Below, one piece after another: positions 28,618 through 37,687 of a DNA stretch of 62,771 bases; the stretch's first letter is position 1, and every line of letters starts with the position of its first letter. The notes beneath the pieces were generated by a model. The model searched no databases. It was given only the letters and a program-made list of their open reading frames with translations, and was not told the origin of the DNA. The translations under genes were made by a program, and so were the position numbers. The DNA comes from Lacimicrobium alkaliphilum (GTDB lineage: Bacteria; Pseudomonadota; Gammaproteobacteria; Enterobacterales; Alteromonadaceae), in the NCBI RefSeq assembly GCF_002591895.1, contig NZ_NISX01000023.1:1-62771 (forward strand), read 5' to 3'.

Positions 28618-29244
28618 ATGCAGCAGAATCAATCGGATATTTTTCGCCGTGATAACCAGCAACTGCACTACGCAGAGCTGTGCAATGCGCTGTATGAAAG
28701 AGAACTTCCGCAGTTAACCAGAATTGCCAACCTATCCCTGCTACACAGACGACTTAAAGGTCTCAGCCATCATATAAAAAGAGCAGCTGAAGAGATGCTA
28801 AAGCATCAGGGGCCATTGCAGATCGATATTCACAATGCCAGTTGGCAGTGCAGGCAGTCTGCGCGCCCTCCCAAAGCGACAGATCCCAGCAGGAACCATC
28901 AATGGTTCGGCCTGCATGGTGCTTTTGGCATGCCGGTGCCGGTTTGTTATGAACACCTGGGTTTACTGCATCTGGAACTCGACAGTATTGACAGACTGGA
29001 TCCACAACAGAGCCGGCTACATCTCAATAAGCATGGTTGGTTCGCTTTCGACGGCCACTGCCAACAAGAAGCACGAGCGGGCGTACAACTGTCGCTGCTT
29101 GTACCATCAAAAACGACTCTGAGCGCCGCCTGCTGTGGCCATGTGTGGAAACATGCTGGTAAATACCAACCCCGCACACTAAGCCTGCGCGAGTTGCTGC
29201 TTTCAAATAAGATTAACTGGAAAAACTTCAAGAAACCGCTTTGA
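28618..29244 (+). CDS. Protein of unknown function downstream of eno
   Basis: The 208-residue product has no signal peptide or membrane segment, and I recognise no family. The N-terminal third is basic and helical (LPQLTRIANLSLLHRRLKGLSHHIKRAAEEML). The middle contains repeated His and Trp residues and a GLHGAFGMPVPVCYEHLGLLHLELDSIDRLDPQQSRLHLNKHGWFAFDGH-like section that may form beta strands. The C-terminal part has CCGHVWKHAGK, so a metal site is possible but unproven. It lies 64 bases after eno, separated by a strong hairpin, and is followed by repeat-rich DNA. Codon use looks similar to its neighbours. It is probably a real lineage-specific gene. Confidence 0.6.
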   Translation: MQQNQSDIFRRDNQQLHYAELCNALYERELPQLTRIANLSLLHRRLKGLSHHIKRAAEEMLKHQGPLQIDIHNASWQCRQSARPPKATDPSRNHQWFGLHGAFGMPVPVCYEHLGLLHLELDSIDRLDPQQSRLHLNKHGWFAFDGHCQQEARAGVQLSLLVPSKTTLSAACCGHVWKHAGKYQPRTLSLRELLLSNKINWKNFKKPL

Positions 29245-29462
29245 GTGATAACCACCACAGTGATTTCACCATAGACACTGAAGTATCATCATTTAAGTTG
29301 TCAGTTATCAGCTCTCAGATGTCAGCTTCTGAAGACTGAAAGCTGATGGCTGAAATCTTTTCTGTCTCTGTGGTGAATAGCTTTTATTCATAATTCCCCC
29401 TGCACTTCTACTCGTTCTCTGCATCTCTGCGTCTCTGCGGTTAGTTTTGTTAGTGGTGATAT
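29245..29462. repeat. Repeat-rich intergenic block R1 beside flhB
   Basis: This non-coding block holds GCTGAT/CAGCT-rich imperfect repeats (about 29300-29355), CTCTGTGGTGAAT at 29366-29378 and TCTCTGCGTCTCTGCGG at 29424-29440. The CTCTGTGGTGAAT motif recurs at 59534-59546 and 59819-59831, and the CTCTGCG type recurs in blocks R2 to R4. It marks the downstream edge of the flagellar cluster. Confidence 0.65.
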
Positions 29463-30596
29463 CTAGTATCGTAATTCCGGTGGAATCGGAAGGTTTTTCG
29501 ATACCGGCTTAGGCCGTTTACCCCGGCCTTTGCGCCAATTTTTAAGCTGATACACATAAGCCAGTACCTGAGCTACCGCCATAAACAGTTTTTCCGGAAC
29601 TTCATGTTCAGGTTCGGTAGTATAGAAAATAGCCCTGGCCAGCATCGGAGAAGCGACAATGGGTACCTCATGGGCATTAGCAATCTTACGTATGTGCATG
29701 GCCAGCTCGTCACTGCCTTTGGCTACGAGAACAGGCGCACGCGTACCATTCTGATCATATTTTAGTGCCACAGAAAAATGTGTGGGGTTGGTGACCACCA
29801 CATCGGCTTGAGGCACTTCCTGCATCATGCGCCGGGCAGCAGCCTGGAACTGGAGTTTACGGATGCGGCTTTTAACTTCTGGGTTCCCTTCGGCATTCTT
29901 ACGCTCGTCTTTGACCTCCTGTTGGGTCATTTTCATCTCTTCATTATGCTTATAACTCTGATACGGCACATCAAATGCCGCAATGGGTAACAACGAACAG
30001 CATATGATCAAAAATGCCCAGCCCAGGAGTTCCAAAGCATGCATTATATTGAGCGGATAGAGCTCCATGTCCAGATGTAGCGCTTCATCGGAGAAAAATA
30101 CCAGTGCCAGATAAGTACTGGCGGCAACGATGATAAACTTGGCCAGCGCTTTTAGCAGCTCAACCAGGCCATTGATACCAAACATGCGCTTCAGACCACT
30201 GATAGGATTGAGTTTACTGCCTTTAGGCGCGGCCCCCTGCCAGGTAAAATTGTATCCCCCCAGTGCGATGCTGCCATAAATACCCGCCGCGGTAACCATA
30301 GCCATATACAAGGCTATGGGCCCGGCAATTTCATCCAGCATATTACCCATGGCCTGAAACATATGGTTAGGGTCATAGGTTTCATCTCTGGACAGGGTAA
30401 ACATGCGTTCTGTCATCCTGTACAACACCGAAGCAATGCTCTTTCCGAGCAGAATCAGTGCCCCGGCACTGGCAATCAAGACTAAGGTGGTAGACAGCTC
30501 ACGGGAACGGGCTATCTGTCCTTTCTTGGCGGACTGCTGTTTCTTTTTCGCCGTGGGTTCTTCTGTTTTTTCCTGACCCGCTTCGTTTTCAGCCAT
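29463..30596 (-). CDS. flhB: Flagellar export switch protein FlhB
   Basis: FlhB is an inner-membrane part of the flagellar type III export gate. Its cytoplasmic domain switches export from rod/hook to filament substrates, guided by FliK. The 377-residue protein has a Lys-rich N-terminus (TEEPTAKKKQQSAKKGQIARSRE), four membrane segments (near 33-53, 90-112, 145-165 and 187-209) and the autocleavage motif NPTH at residues 270-273. It ends in a proline- and lysine-rich tail. Order fliOPQR-flhB is standard; it is the last gene of this cluster. flhA is not in the window. Confidence 0.98.
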   Translation of the reverse strand: MAENEAGQEKTEEPTAKKKQQSAKKGQIARSRELSTTLVLIASAGALILLGKSIASVLYRMTERMFTLSRDETYDPNHMFQAMGNMLDEIAGPIALYMAMVTAAGIYGSIALGGYNFTWQGAAPKGSKLNPISGLKRMFGINGLVELLKALAKFIIVAASTYLALVFFSDEALHLDMELYPLNIMHALELLGWAFLIICCSLLPIAAFDVPYQSYKHNEEMKMTQQEVKDERKNAEGNPEVKSRIRKLQFQAAARRMMQEVPQADVVVTNPTHFSVALKYDQNGTRAPVLVAKGSDELAMHIRKIANAHEVPIVASPMLARAIFYTTEPEHEVPEKLFMAVAQVLAYVYQLKNWRKGRGKRPKPVSKNLPIPPELRY

Positions 30597-30618
30597 CTAC
30601 AATTACTCCGGCGATAAT

Positions 30619-31401
30619 CTAAGGGGGACAGATACGCAGCAACTGGCACATAAATAACGTAGCCCGTTCCCACTGTACCTCAAAATGATGGGTAAAATTG
30701 TCCATCGTCAGCCAGATAATGATCAATCCTGCTATCTGAGCAATGGCAAAACCTATGGTAAACACGTTTAACTGTGGCGCCGCCTTTGTCATTACCCCAA
30801 AAGCAAGATTAATCAGCAACAGAGAAACAATAGGTGCCAGAGACAATGTCAGCGCCGCTACAAACATCCAGCCTCCCCAGTGCGCAAGGGCTTTAAACTG
30901 CTGCGGCTGAAACCAGGCTTCACCAATGGGAAAAGCCTCAAAACTCATCACTATCATGCGGATCATGGTCAGATGGCCGTCAAATGCCCAGAATAACAAA
31001 GTGGCCAGAATCAGATAAAACTGCCCGACTGCCGGTACGTTGATGCCGTTTACCGGGTCAACGATAGAGGCAAAGCCCAGGCCCGTTTGCATCGCCACAA
31101 TCTGCCCGGCAATAACAAAGGTATTCAGCACCAGAGTAGAAATAAAGCCAATGGCAATACCGATAATCAGCTGCTGTATTACCAATACCCAGGTGCCGAC
31201 TGACACCATTTCATCGATAGGCACGGGGGGAACCAGCGGCATAATCACCAGACTCAGAAACAGAGTTAACAGTGCCCTGACTGGCGGCGGCACTGTTTTG
31301 GCGCTGATACCGACCATAGCGGCAAACAAACCCGCAATGCGCATAAATGGCAACAACAGATCTGCCAGATACTGGGTAATTGTGCCGGCCATTATCTCCA
31401 T
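30619..31401 (-). CDS. fliR: Flagellar export apparatus protein FliR
   Basis: FliR is a membrane component of the flagellar export gate, forming a helical core with FliP and FliQ. The 260-residue protein has several hydrophobic segments and the family's LLPFMRIAGLFAAMVGISAKTVPPPVRALLTLFLSLVIMPLVP start. Two ATGs lie three codons apart (31401 and 31392); the first gives the listed length and the second has GGAG only three bases upstream. It lies 22 bases before flhB and 25 bases after fliQ. Confidence 0.97.
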   Translation of the reverse strand: MEIMAGTITQYLADLLLPFMRIAGLFAAMVGISAKTVPPPVRALLTLFLSLVIMPLVPPVPIDEMVSVGTWVLVIQQLIIGIAIGFISTLVLNTFVIAGQIVAMQTGLGFASIVDPVNGINVPAVGQFYLILATLLFWAFDGHLTMIRMIVMSFEAFPIGEAWFQPQQFKALAHWGGWMFVAALTLSLAPIVSLLLINLAFGVMTKAAPQLNVFTIGFAIAQIAGLIIIWLTMDNFTHHFEVQWERATLFMCQLLRICPP

Positions 31402-31426
31402 CAGCGATCTCTGAATCTGGTCATGG

Positions 31427-31696
31427 CTAGCCTACGACCTCAGGGATGCGACCGATTATGGTAAAGGTAAAGTCCATAATCTGACTGACCAGCCAGTGAC
31501 CTCCCCAGCTCAGGGCTAACAGGGTAACAATCAGACGCGGCAAAAAGTTGATGGTTTGTTCGTTAATAGAGGTTGCAGCCTGGAAAACTGATACGATCAA
31601 GCCAACAACCAGGCTCGGCAGGATAATGGCTGAAACGAGGATGATGACCATCTGTAGTGCTTCTCGTAGTACTTCGACAAATACTTCTGGTGACAT
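31427..31696 (-). CDS. fliQ: Flagellar export apparatus protein FliQ
   Basis: FliQ is a small export gate protein with two membrane helices. The 89-residue sequence has MSPEVFVEVLREALQMVIILVSAIILPSLVVGLIVSVFQAATSINEQTINFLPRL, with the family's conserved Q and N residues, and normal length. It lies 3 bases after fliP on the minus strand, so the two are likely translated together. Confidence 0.97.
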   Translation of the reverse strand: MSPEVFVEVLREALQMVIILVSAIILPSLVVGLIVSVFQAATSINEQTINFLPRLIVTLLALSWGGHWLVSQIMDFTFTIIGRIPEVVG

Positions 31697-31699
31697 ACG

Positions 31700-32455
31700 C
31701 TAGACTCCCATACCAAAACTGGAAGCCAGTGTGCCAAAAATCAGATTCCAGCCGTCTACCAGTACAAATAACATCAGTTTAAATGGCAGTGCCACAATCA
31801 TCGGCGATAGCATCATCATCCCCATGGCCATCAGCACTGAGGCCACCACCAAGTCGATGATCAGAAATGGCAAGAACAACATAAAGCCGATCTGAAATGC
31901 CGTTTTCAGCTCACTGGTCACAAAAGCCGGGATCAGTACATTCATGGGCACGTCCTGGGGATCCTGAAACTGCCCCTGATACCCTCCGATTTCCACAAAG
32001 GTTTCAAGATCTTTTACCCTTGTCTGAGACAACATAAAAGCACGCATGGGTTGCTTTGCAATTTCATAGGCTTCTATTGAGGTAATGCTCTCGTCCAGAT
32101 ATGGTTGCAGCGCGGTCTCATTAATCTGTTCAAATACCGGCGCCATAATAAACATGCTCAGAAACAGACTGACGCCAATCAGAATCTGATTCGATGGCGA
32201 CTGCTGCAAACCGATGGCCTGACGAAGTATCGATAACACCACAATAATTCGCGTAAAAGATGTCATCATCATGATAAAAGCCGGGATCAGACTCAAAGCC
32301 GTCATGATCGCAAGCGTCTGCAGTGTCATGGTGTAGTCCTGACTGCCATCAGGATTAGTGGTAACTGTCAGAGCTTTGACGCCAGGGTCAGCCAGGGCGA
32401 CGTCAGGCAACATCAACGACAGCATTGCCAGAAGCAGCAATAACAACTTATTCAT
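31700..32455 (-). CDS. fliP: Flagellar export apparatus protein FliP
   Basis: FliP forms the core ring of the flagellar export gate. Starting at the ATG at 32455 it has 251 residues: a cleavable signal peptide ([22 protein letters not shown]), then [57 protein letters not shown], a periplasmic loop with VKDLETF, and [19 protein letters not shown] longer frame upstream is inside fliO in another frame and is rejected. It overlaps fliO by 8 bases, suggesting coupled translation. Confidence 0.97.
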   Translation of the reverse strand: MNKLLLLLLAMLSLMLPDVALADPGVKALTVTTNPDGSQDYTMTLQTLAIMTALSLIPAFIMMMTSFTRIIVVLSILRQAIGLQQSPSNQILIGVSLFLSMFIMAPVFEQINETALQPYLDESITSIEAYEIAKQPMRAFMLSQTRVKDLETFVEIGGYQGQFQDPQDVPMNVLIPAFVTSELKTAFQIGFMLFLPFLIIDLVVASVLMAMGMMMLSPMIVALPFKLMLFVLVDGWNLIFGTLASSFGMGV

Positions 32456-32858
32456 CGGCTTCTCCCGGCTTTTTCTTATTGCCCTGCATAAATTGACTGA
32501 GTTTTTGCCTGAAATGCTCCCCACCAGGCTGCGCCACTTCAATAGGGTTATCCAGACGAGCCAGGTGATTAATGCTCTGACTGGTAACTCCCAGCAAAAA
32601 TTGCTCTTTGCCAACTTCGACCACCATGATGCGCTCTTTGGTGCCAACAGACATAGAGCCGACGAGTTTTAGCTGAGCGCTGCCACTATGAGTGACATTA
32701 AACCGTCGCATCAGGTACCCAAGCATAAACACCAGTGCCACAACTAGTACTAATGACAGTAAAATTGACACATAGTCAGCGGGGCTGCTTAAGGGAATAT
32801 TGTTAGCGAATGAGGGAGTGGTAAATCCGGCCAAGCCGCAGAATAGCGGCTTAACCAT
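32448..32858 (-). CDS. fliO: Flagellar biosynthesis protein FliO
   Basis: FliO is a membrane protein that stabilises FliP during assembly of the export gate. From the ATG at 32858 it has 136 residues: a signal-like N-terminus ([18 protein letters not shown]), a membrane helix ([23 protein letters not shown], about 31-53) and a cytoplasmic domain with [24 protein letters not shown]. An upstream in-frame start at 32903 would overlap the fliN coding end by 41 bases and is less likely; the chosen start lies 4 bases after the fliN stop. Confidence 0.93.
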   Translation of the reverse strand: MVKPLFCGLAGFTTPSFANNIPLSSPADYVSILLSLVLVVALVFMLGYLMRRFNVTHSGSAQLKLVGSMSVGTKERIMVVEVGKEQFLLGVTSQSINHLARLDNPIEVAQPGGEHFRQKLSQFMQGNKKKPGEADE

Positions 32859-32862
32859 TGAT

Positions 32863-33318
32863 TTATCTGAGTTTTTTAATCCTTTCGATTTGACTAATAA
32901 CATCGGTTAGGCGAATACCAAATTTATCGTTAACTACTACTACTTCTCCATGAGCAATCAACGTGCCATTTACCAAAACATCTAGTGGTTCGCCGGCTAC
33001 CCGGTCTAATTCCACAACAGATCCCTGGTTTAGCTGCAACAGGTTTCGGATGCTGATGTTACTGCGGCCCACCTCCATAGAAATGGTTACCGGAATATCC
33101 AGAATGGTATCCAGCTTGCGCTTTTCTTCACTACTGATCTCTGGGTTATCTTCTAATTCATCAAGCTCGGCCACCTGAACGTCGGCGCCATTTTCTGCAT
33201 CGGTATCGGCCTTTTCACCATCACCGTCACCGCCTTCTTCAGACTCAGCCTGTTCAGCCATCGCCGCCGCCCAGTCATCCAATTCGTCATCTTTTTTGTC
33301 ATCATCTTCGGTGCTCAT
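32863..33318 (-). CDS. fliN: Flagellar motor switch protein FliN
   Basis: FliN forms the C-ring with FliM and FliG and helps set the direction of rotation. The 151-residue protein has a very acidic, disordered N-terminal half (about 1-70, many Asp and Glu) and a C-terminal SpoA domain (about 75-151; LDIPVTISMEVGRSNISIRNLLQLNQGSVVELDRVAGEPLDVLVNG, VNDKFGIRLTDVIS). It lies between fliM and fliO on the minus strand in the standard order. Confidence 0.97.
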   Translation of the reverse strand: MSTEDDDKKDDELDDWAAAMAEQAESEEGGDGDGEKADTDAENGADVQVAELDELEDNPEISSEEKRKLDTILDIPVTISMEVGRSNISIRNLLQLNQGSVVELDRVAGEPLDVLVNGTLIAHGEVVVVNDKFGIRLTDVISQIERIKKLR

Positions 33319-33366
33319 ACGCTACCTCATCTCTTTCAATACCAGCCCTGGAACTATCCGGGCTAC

Positions 33367-34425
33367 TTACAAATCATCTTCCAGACTGGCCAGTTCAGCA
33401 TCACTGTCCAGACGGCGGCCATTTTTCGTCAATAGTTGCAATTCAGATTTTACCGAGGTGGGCCGCGGAATTTTCTCGGTGATCTTAAGCGCTACATTAT
33501 CTCTTGAACGCCCCATCTTAGTACGGAATGTTGGCAGATCTTCAACATACATCACCACGTGCTCAGGCATCTCTATAGGGATGATGTCGCCTTGTTTCAT
33601 ATTCATGATTTGCTGCAAACTCAGTTCAACATCCAGTAAGCTGGCCGACACTTCTACCTGTACGTCCATGATTTCATCCCGCAGTGCCTTACTCCATCGC
33701 AGATCCGTATCTTCCTTGTCACTCTGAACCCCGGCATCGAGTAACTCTCGAATGGGTTCAAGCATGGAGTACGGCAGCGCCACATGGAAATCTCCCCCAC
33801 CACCATCAAGCTCAATATGAAATGAGCTGATGACGATGACTTCTGTTGGGCTGATGATATTCGCCATCGCCGGATTCACTTCTGAATCCAGATACTCGAA
33901 GGACACATCCATTACCGGTGACCAGGCTTCTTTGTAATCTTCAAAGACCAGTTTCAGCAGCATCTGGATAATACGCCGCTCAGTGGGAGTAAACTCCCGT
34001 CCTTCGATCTTGGCATGATATCGCCCGTCACCACCAAAGAAATTGTCAACCAGGATAAAAACCAGCCTGGCTTCCATGGTAATCAGTCCGGTCCCTTTGA
34101 GAGGGCGGAAACGCACCATATTCAGACTGGTAGGCACAAATAAGGTATGTACATACTCGCCGAACTTAATCATCTGAATACCGTTGATGGATACCTCGGC
34201 ACTGCGGCGCATCATATTAAACAGACTGACCCGCATATGACGGGCAAATCGCTCGTTAACGATCTCCAGGGTCGGCATACGACCGCGAACAATACGATCC
34301 TGAGAGGAAAAGTCATATTCCAACGCCGAGCCGCTGGACTCTGTCGTTTCGACATCTTCCTCTTCTACATCATCAACACCGTGTAAAAGGGCATCGATTT
34401 CGTCTTGTGATAATAGATCGCTCAC
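33367..34425 (-). CDS. fliM: Flagellar motor switch protein FliM
   Basis: FliM is the C-ring protein that binds phosphorylated CheY. The 352-residue sequence begins MSDLLSQDEIDALLHGVDD, the CheY-P binding motif. It is followed by the CheC-like middle domain (FVPTSLNMVRFRPLKGTGLITMEARLVFILVDNFFGGDGRYHAKIEGREFTPTE) and a C-terminal SpoA domain (VEVSASLLDVELSLQQIMNMKQGDIIPI). It lies 9 bases after fliL and 48 bases before fliN. Confidence 0.98.
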   Translation of the reverse strand: MSDLLSQDEIDALLHGVDDVEEEDVETTESSGSALEYDFSSQDRIVRGRMPTLEIVNERFARHMRVSLFNMMRRSAEVSINGIQMIKFGEYVHTLFVPTSLNMVRFRPLKGTGLITMEARLVFILVDNFFGGDGRYHAKIEGREFTPTERRIIQMLLKLVFEDYKEAWSPVMDVSFEYLDSEVNPAMANIISPTEVIVISSFHIELDGGGGDFHVALPYSMLEPIRELLDAGVQSDKEDTDLRWSKALRDEIMDVQVEVSASLLDVELSLQQIMNMKQGDIIPIEMPEHVVMYVEDLPTFRTKMGRSRDNVALKITEKIPRPTSVKSELQLLTKNGRRLDSDAELASLEDDL

Positions 34426-34434
34426 TTTGTTTTC

Positions 34435-34962
34435 CTATTGCATGACAAAGCCGGTAAACAGCACCTGCGACACCACTTCTCTGTCAGTAATTTCTTTCAT
34501 CGCCGCTTTTACTTCCTTTACGGCCTGCTCGCGAATCGCCACCTTGCCGGCTTCGGTAACCAAATCATCGGCATTGGCGGAGCTGAAGACTTTCAGCAAG
34601 GTACCTTCGATCATCGGAATATGCATCTTGGCCGTTTCTTCATTATCGGAACCACGCACCAATAACTGAACCTTAATCTCAACAATACGGTCACGGCCTG
34701 AACCAGGTACATTGAACACGAAAGGTCTGGGCATCGCCACATACAAAGCCGTTCCCATCTGTGATGTTGAGGCAGCGGGAGCGGCACTATCCGATGACGT
34801 TGACGTACTGCTCATCGTTTGCTCAGGTGACGTCTCTTCGCTACTGCCCATAAATAACCAGCCAGCCACGCCACCACCAATCAATACCAGGGCGACCACC
34901 ACGATGAGTATTAACTTTTTCTTTTTGCCACCGTCTTCCAGTTCCAGTTCTTTTTCAGCCAT
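34435..34962 (-). CDS. fliL: Flagellar basal body-associated protein FliL
   Basis: FliL is an inner-membrane protein that associates with the stator and supports torque under load. The 175-residue protein has a short charged cytoplasmic start (MAEKELELEDGGKKKK), one membrane helix (about 17-38, LILIVVVALVLIGGGVAGWLFM), a Ser/Thr-rich linker and a periplasmic stomatin-like domain (YVAMPRPFVFNVPGSGRDRIVEIKVQLLVRG). It lies 9 bases before fliM and 69 bases after fliK. Confidence 0.96.
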   Translation of the reverse strand: MAEKELELEDGGKKKKLILIVVVALVLIGGGVAGWLFMGSSEETSPEQTMSSTSTSSDSAAPAASTSQMGTALYVAMPRPFVFNVPGSGRDRIVEIKVQLLVRGSDNEETAKMHIPMIEGTLLKVFSSANADDLVTEAGKVAIREQAVKEVKAAMKEITDREVVSQVLFTGFVMQ

Positions 34963-35031
34963 GATTTTCTCATTCAGCTCGTATCATTTGGTCATTATCC
35001 TCAAGGGACAGGCTACAACGCAAACTTCTTT

Positions 35032-37047
35032 TTATACGAAGTAGTCAATACCGCCCAGTGCACCATTGGTCAGCCTGACCTCCTGACCCTCGCTCAGGTC
35101 GGACTGCTGTTCGCTCATGTCGTCTTCTGCGTTGGTGTCAGCTAACTTCCCCTGATGCTGGGAGTCGCCACTTTTATTGTCTTTTTGCTGTTGTTCGACG
35201 GAGGACTGCCCCAGTTCGATACCACGTTCAGCCAGCATATCCCGAAGCCTTGGTACGGCCTGATCAAGCATGTCTCTGGCTTGTTGCGACTGTACCACGA
35301 AGTTCACACTGGCCTGCTCACCATTCATGCTGATACGAATTTGCATACTGCCCAGATCCGGCGGATCGAGGCGGATATCGGCACTCATATTGCCCTGATT
35401 GACCAGCATTCTGACCCGATCAGCCAACTGCCCCGCCGCTTCGGGGCGAGCTATGTTCACAGCCCTTTCCATCGCGGAATGGGGTGCTGCTTTCGTTGTT
35501 TCTGCCGCTATCTGGGTTTCTTGTCCGGATACTCGCTCCATAGAAGGCTGAATAAAAGCGTGATGAATATCACTACGCAGATTACCAGATGACTGTGTCA
35601 GACTCTCACCAAACTGCTTCAATACCTGAGTGATATTTTGTTGCTGAGCCGATTGCACATCATTTTCTCCCCCCATGGCGCGGCTCACCAACCCCTGCAA
35701 ATCCAGTCCGGGTTCCCGGCCCTGAGCACGTTGCTGCTTAAACTCCTCGATGCCGGCCTTAAGGTTATCAATAAAGCTGTTGATAACCGCAGGGTCAGCG
35801 TCTTTAACTGGTAGCCGCTCGGCCAGATTCTGCAATGTTTTATCCAGGGCTGGTTCCGGCAGCCGGGCGAGATTCTGTAACATACTGCTCTCTTTGGACC
35901 CATTCTTCGGGAGGCTCTGTTGTTTCGCATTTTCGCCGTTGTTTGCTGACGCCACCGCTTCTGAAGTTGCACCCGGCCTCATTTCCTCAGCCCGGCTCTT
36001 TAACAGAGCAGAATTATTCTTATCCTGCTGGCCTGACTTTTCCATCCGCTGTTGATACTCCTGCCAGCGCGCGGCGACCAAGTCGGATTGTCCTGGTGAA
36101 TTATTCGCAGAACCTGCAGCGTCAGTTTTTAGCCCCAGTGCATGATTCTGTGCAATCGGCTCACCGGTGTCGGCCTGCCCTTTTTGTTCCACCAGAAGAA
36201 GTGCCAACACCTGCTCAAGCATCGGCTTACCCTGTTGGGATTCAGAACCATCCAGAGCTCCTTGCAACAAGGCTTTCAGCTCAGAGAGTTTTCCTGACAT
36301 CTGCGCCTGTTGCAGTACCTTTTCTGCGTCAAGGCCAAGTTTCTCAAGTAAAGCCTTCTGTGCATCCAATTCTCCCTCAACTGGCTTTTCACCAGCCATA
36401 GCCGTAGTTTCCTGCCCCAGACCAAGCTGTTCCAGCAACGCCTTTAGTTTCTCACTGAGCTCACCGGTATTGTGGGTATCTGACTCCCCATCCGTTGAAT
36501 TCTCTGTATTGCTGGACTCAGTGCCTTTCCCGGCCATCCCCGCATTAGTAACGAGCTTATGTACCAGCGCCAGCCATTCCTCAGCTTTGTTGTTTTCGCC
36601 GCCATCAATATCTTTATCATCACGGCTATCATCTGTTACGGCGCTATCGTGCTTATCTGTATCACTTTTTGCCCGATGCGCTGTGCTGTCCTGTTCAGTA
36701 CCATTCCTGTGCGCTTTCCCGGTATCAGCCCCGGGTGTACTTCTACCTGACGTTGCATCGCCGGATTTTATTCGTTCAGCCTTATCCATTGCGGATTCGT
36801 CACTGGCATCCGTGCGTTTGTGAGAAGAAGTCTGTTTTGACTGCGCGTTATCTGCAGAGGCACTGATGTCGTCGCCATGTCGCCTCTGTGCCTTTTGACG
36901 GGTGTCCAACTCTGCCCCCTGACGCTCAGAGTGCTGATTAAGATGACGTGAAAAACCCTCTTGTTGCTGAGGTGCTGAATTCACTTTACCGGTCGCAACT
37001 GAGCTTGCGGCAATTTCAGGACGGATAACGGCAATATGTTGCATCAT
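35032..37047 (-). CDS. fliK: Flagellar hook-length control protein FliK
   Basis: FliK is a secreted molecular ruler that measures hook length and triggers the FlhB substrate switch. This copy is long (671 residues). The first 500 residues are hydrophilic and low-complexity, rich in Gln, Ser, Asp, Lys and Glu (disordered ruler). The C-terminal Flg_hook domain (about 540-640) has LADRVRMLVNQGNMSADIRLDPPDLGSMQIRISMNGEQASVNFVVQSQQARDMLDQAVPRLRDMLAERGIEL, the part that contacts FlhB. A sigma-54-type promoter at 37204 gives it its own start, with an unusually long leader. A second FliK-like gene is at 53852. Confidence 0.95.
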   Translation of the reverse strand: MMQHIAVIRPEIAASSVATGKVNSAPQQQEGFSRHLNQHSERQGAELDTRQKAQRRHGDDISASADNAQSKQTSSHKRTDASDESAMDKAERIKSGDATSGRSTPGADTGKAHRNGTEQDSTAHRAKSDTDKHDSAVTDDSRDDKDIDGGENNKAEEWLALVHKLVTNAGMAGKGTESSNTENSTDGESDTHNTGELSEKLKALLEQLGLGQETTAMAGEKPVEGELDAQKALLEKLGLDAEKVLQQAQMSGKLSELKALLQGALDGSESQQGKPMLEQVLALLLVEQKGQADTGEPIAQNHALGLKTDAAGSANNSPGQSDLVAARWQEYQQRMEKSGQQDKNNSALLKSRAEEMRPGATSEAVASANNGENAKQQSLPKNGSKESSMLQNLARLPEPALDKTLQNLAERLPVKDADPAVINSFIDNLKAGIEEFKQQRAQGREPGLDLQGLVSRAMGGENDVQSAQQQNITQVLKQFGESLTQSSGNLRSDIHHAFIQPSMERVSGQETQIAAETTKAAPHSAMERAVNIARPEAAGQLADRVRMLVNQGNMSADIRLDPPDLGSMQIRISMNGEQASVNFVVQSQQARDMLDQAVPRLRDMLAERGIELGQSSVEQQQKDNKSGDSQHQGKLADTNAEDDMSEQQSDLSEGQEVRLTNGALGGIDYFV

Positions 37048-37203
37048 GGACCTATTCGTTTATCAGTAATTACGCTGCAATTTATTTCGCTTATGCACTT
37101 ATATTGCTTTAGCGATGCGCTTTGCAGCGAGTAAACCCGGAGCCCATCAGGCGGTTTAAAGCACCGCTGGAAATCCTCAAAGGGTCGTTAACGAATGATG
37201 CAT

Positions 37204-37219
37204 TGCAAATAGTGTTCCA
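37204..37219 (-). promoter_or_regulatory. Sigma-54-type promoter of fliK
   Basis: The minus strand reads TGGAACACTATTTGCA. The GG-N10-GC rule is met and the -12 box TTGCA is exact; the -24 box has one mismatch (TGGAAC for TGGCAC). It lies about 157 bp before the fliK start in the gap after fliJ. Confidence 0.72.
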
Positions 37220-37237
37220 GAGTATTGCAACAGGGCA

Positions 37238-37687
37238 CTACTGATGGTTCGCCGCTTTTCGGACAAACCGTTGGGTGGCAAATTCATCGAGCAATGCCTG
37301 TTCCTGCCTGTCTTCGCGCTTTCTTTGCTCGTTTTGTTTTTTATCTATCAACATTTCAACCGCTTTTCGCTTCTGTTGCTGTTTCAGCCATAAACCTTTG
37401 CGCTGTTCGGCGGCAGCCCTGGCCTGAGCCAGCATTCGCGTCTGTTGGGTACAGGCACTGTCGAGCTTATCGATAAAGGCCTGGTGCTGGCCAAATGACA
37501 TTGCGCCCAAACCTTTATTGGCACGGTTTTGCAATTGTCGTAAATAATCCAGGCGATAGCTTTGCAGGCCAGTCAGTTTACGCTGATTTTCCTGCACGTG
37601 AGTCTGTGCCTGATAGAACTCCTGAGCCAGTTTATCTTCTTTACGCTGCTCCCATTGTGCCACCTGCTCGAGCTGCTTAGTTGACAT
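37238..37687 (-). CDS. fliJ: Flagellar export chaperone FliJ
   Basis: FliJ is a small coiled-coil protein that activates the FliI ATPase and escorts export substrates. The 149-residue sequence is almost entirely helical and charged (QVAQWEQRKEDKLAQEFYQAQTHVQENQRKLTGLQSYRLDYLRQLQNRANKGLGAMSFGQHQAFIDKLD), matching the family pattern and length. Its start overlaps the end of fliI by 11 bases. Confidence 0.95.
   Translation of the reverse strand: MSTKQLEQVAQWEQRKEDKLAQEFYQAQTHVQENQRKLTGLQSYRLDYLRQLQNRANKGLGAMSFGQHQAFIDKLDSACTQQTRMLAQARAAAEQRKGLWLKQQQKRKAVEMLIDKKQNEQRKREDRQEQALLDEFATQRFVRKAANHQ

Noticed and set aside
36167-36823. 218-codon Ser/Cys-rich frame antisense to fliK
   Set aside because: Arises from the low-complexity coding sequence of fliK; no ribosome binding site or domain.
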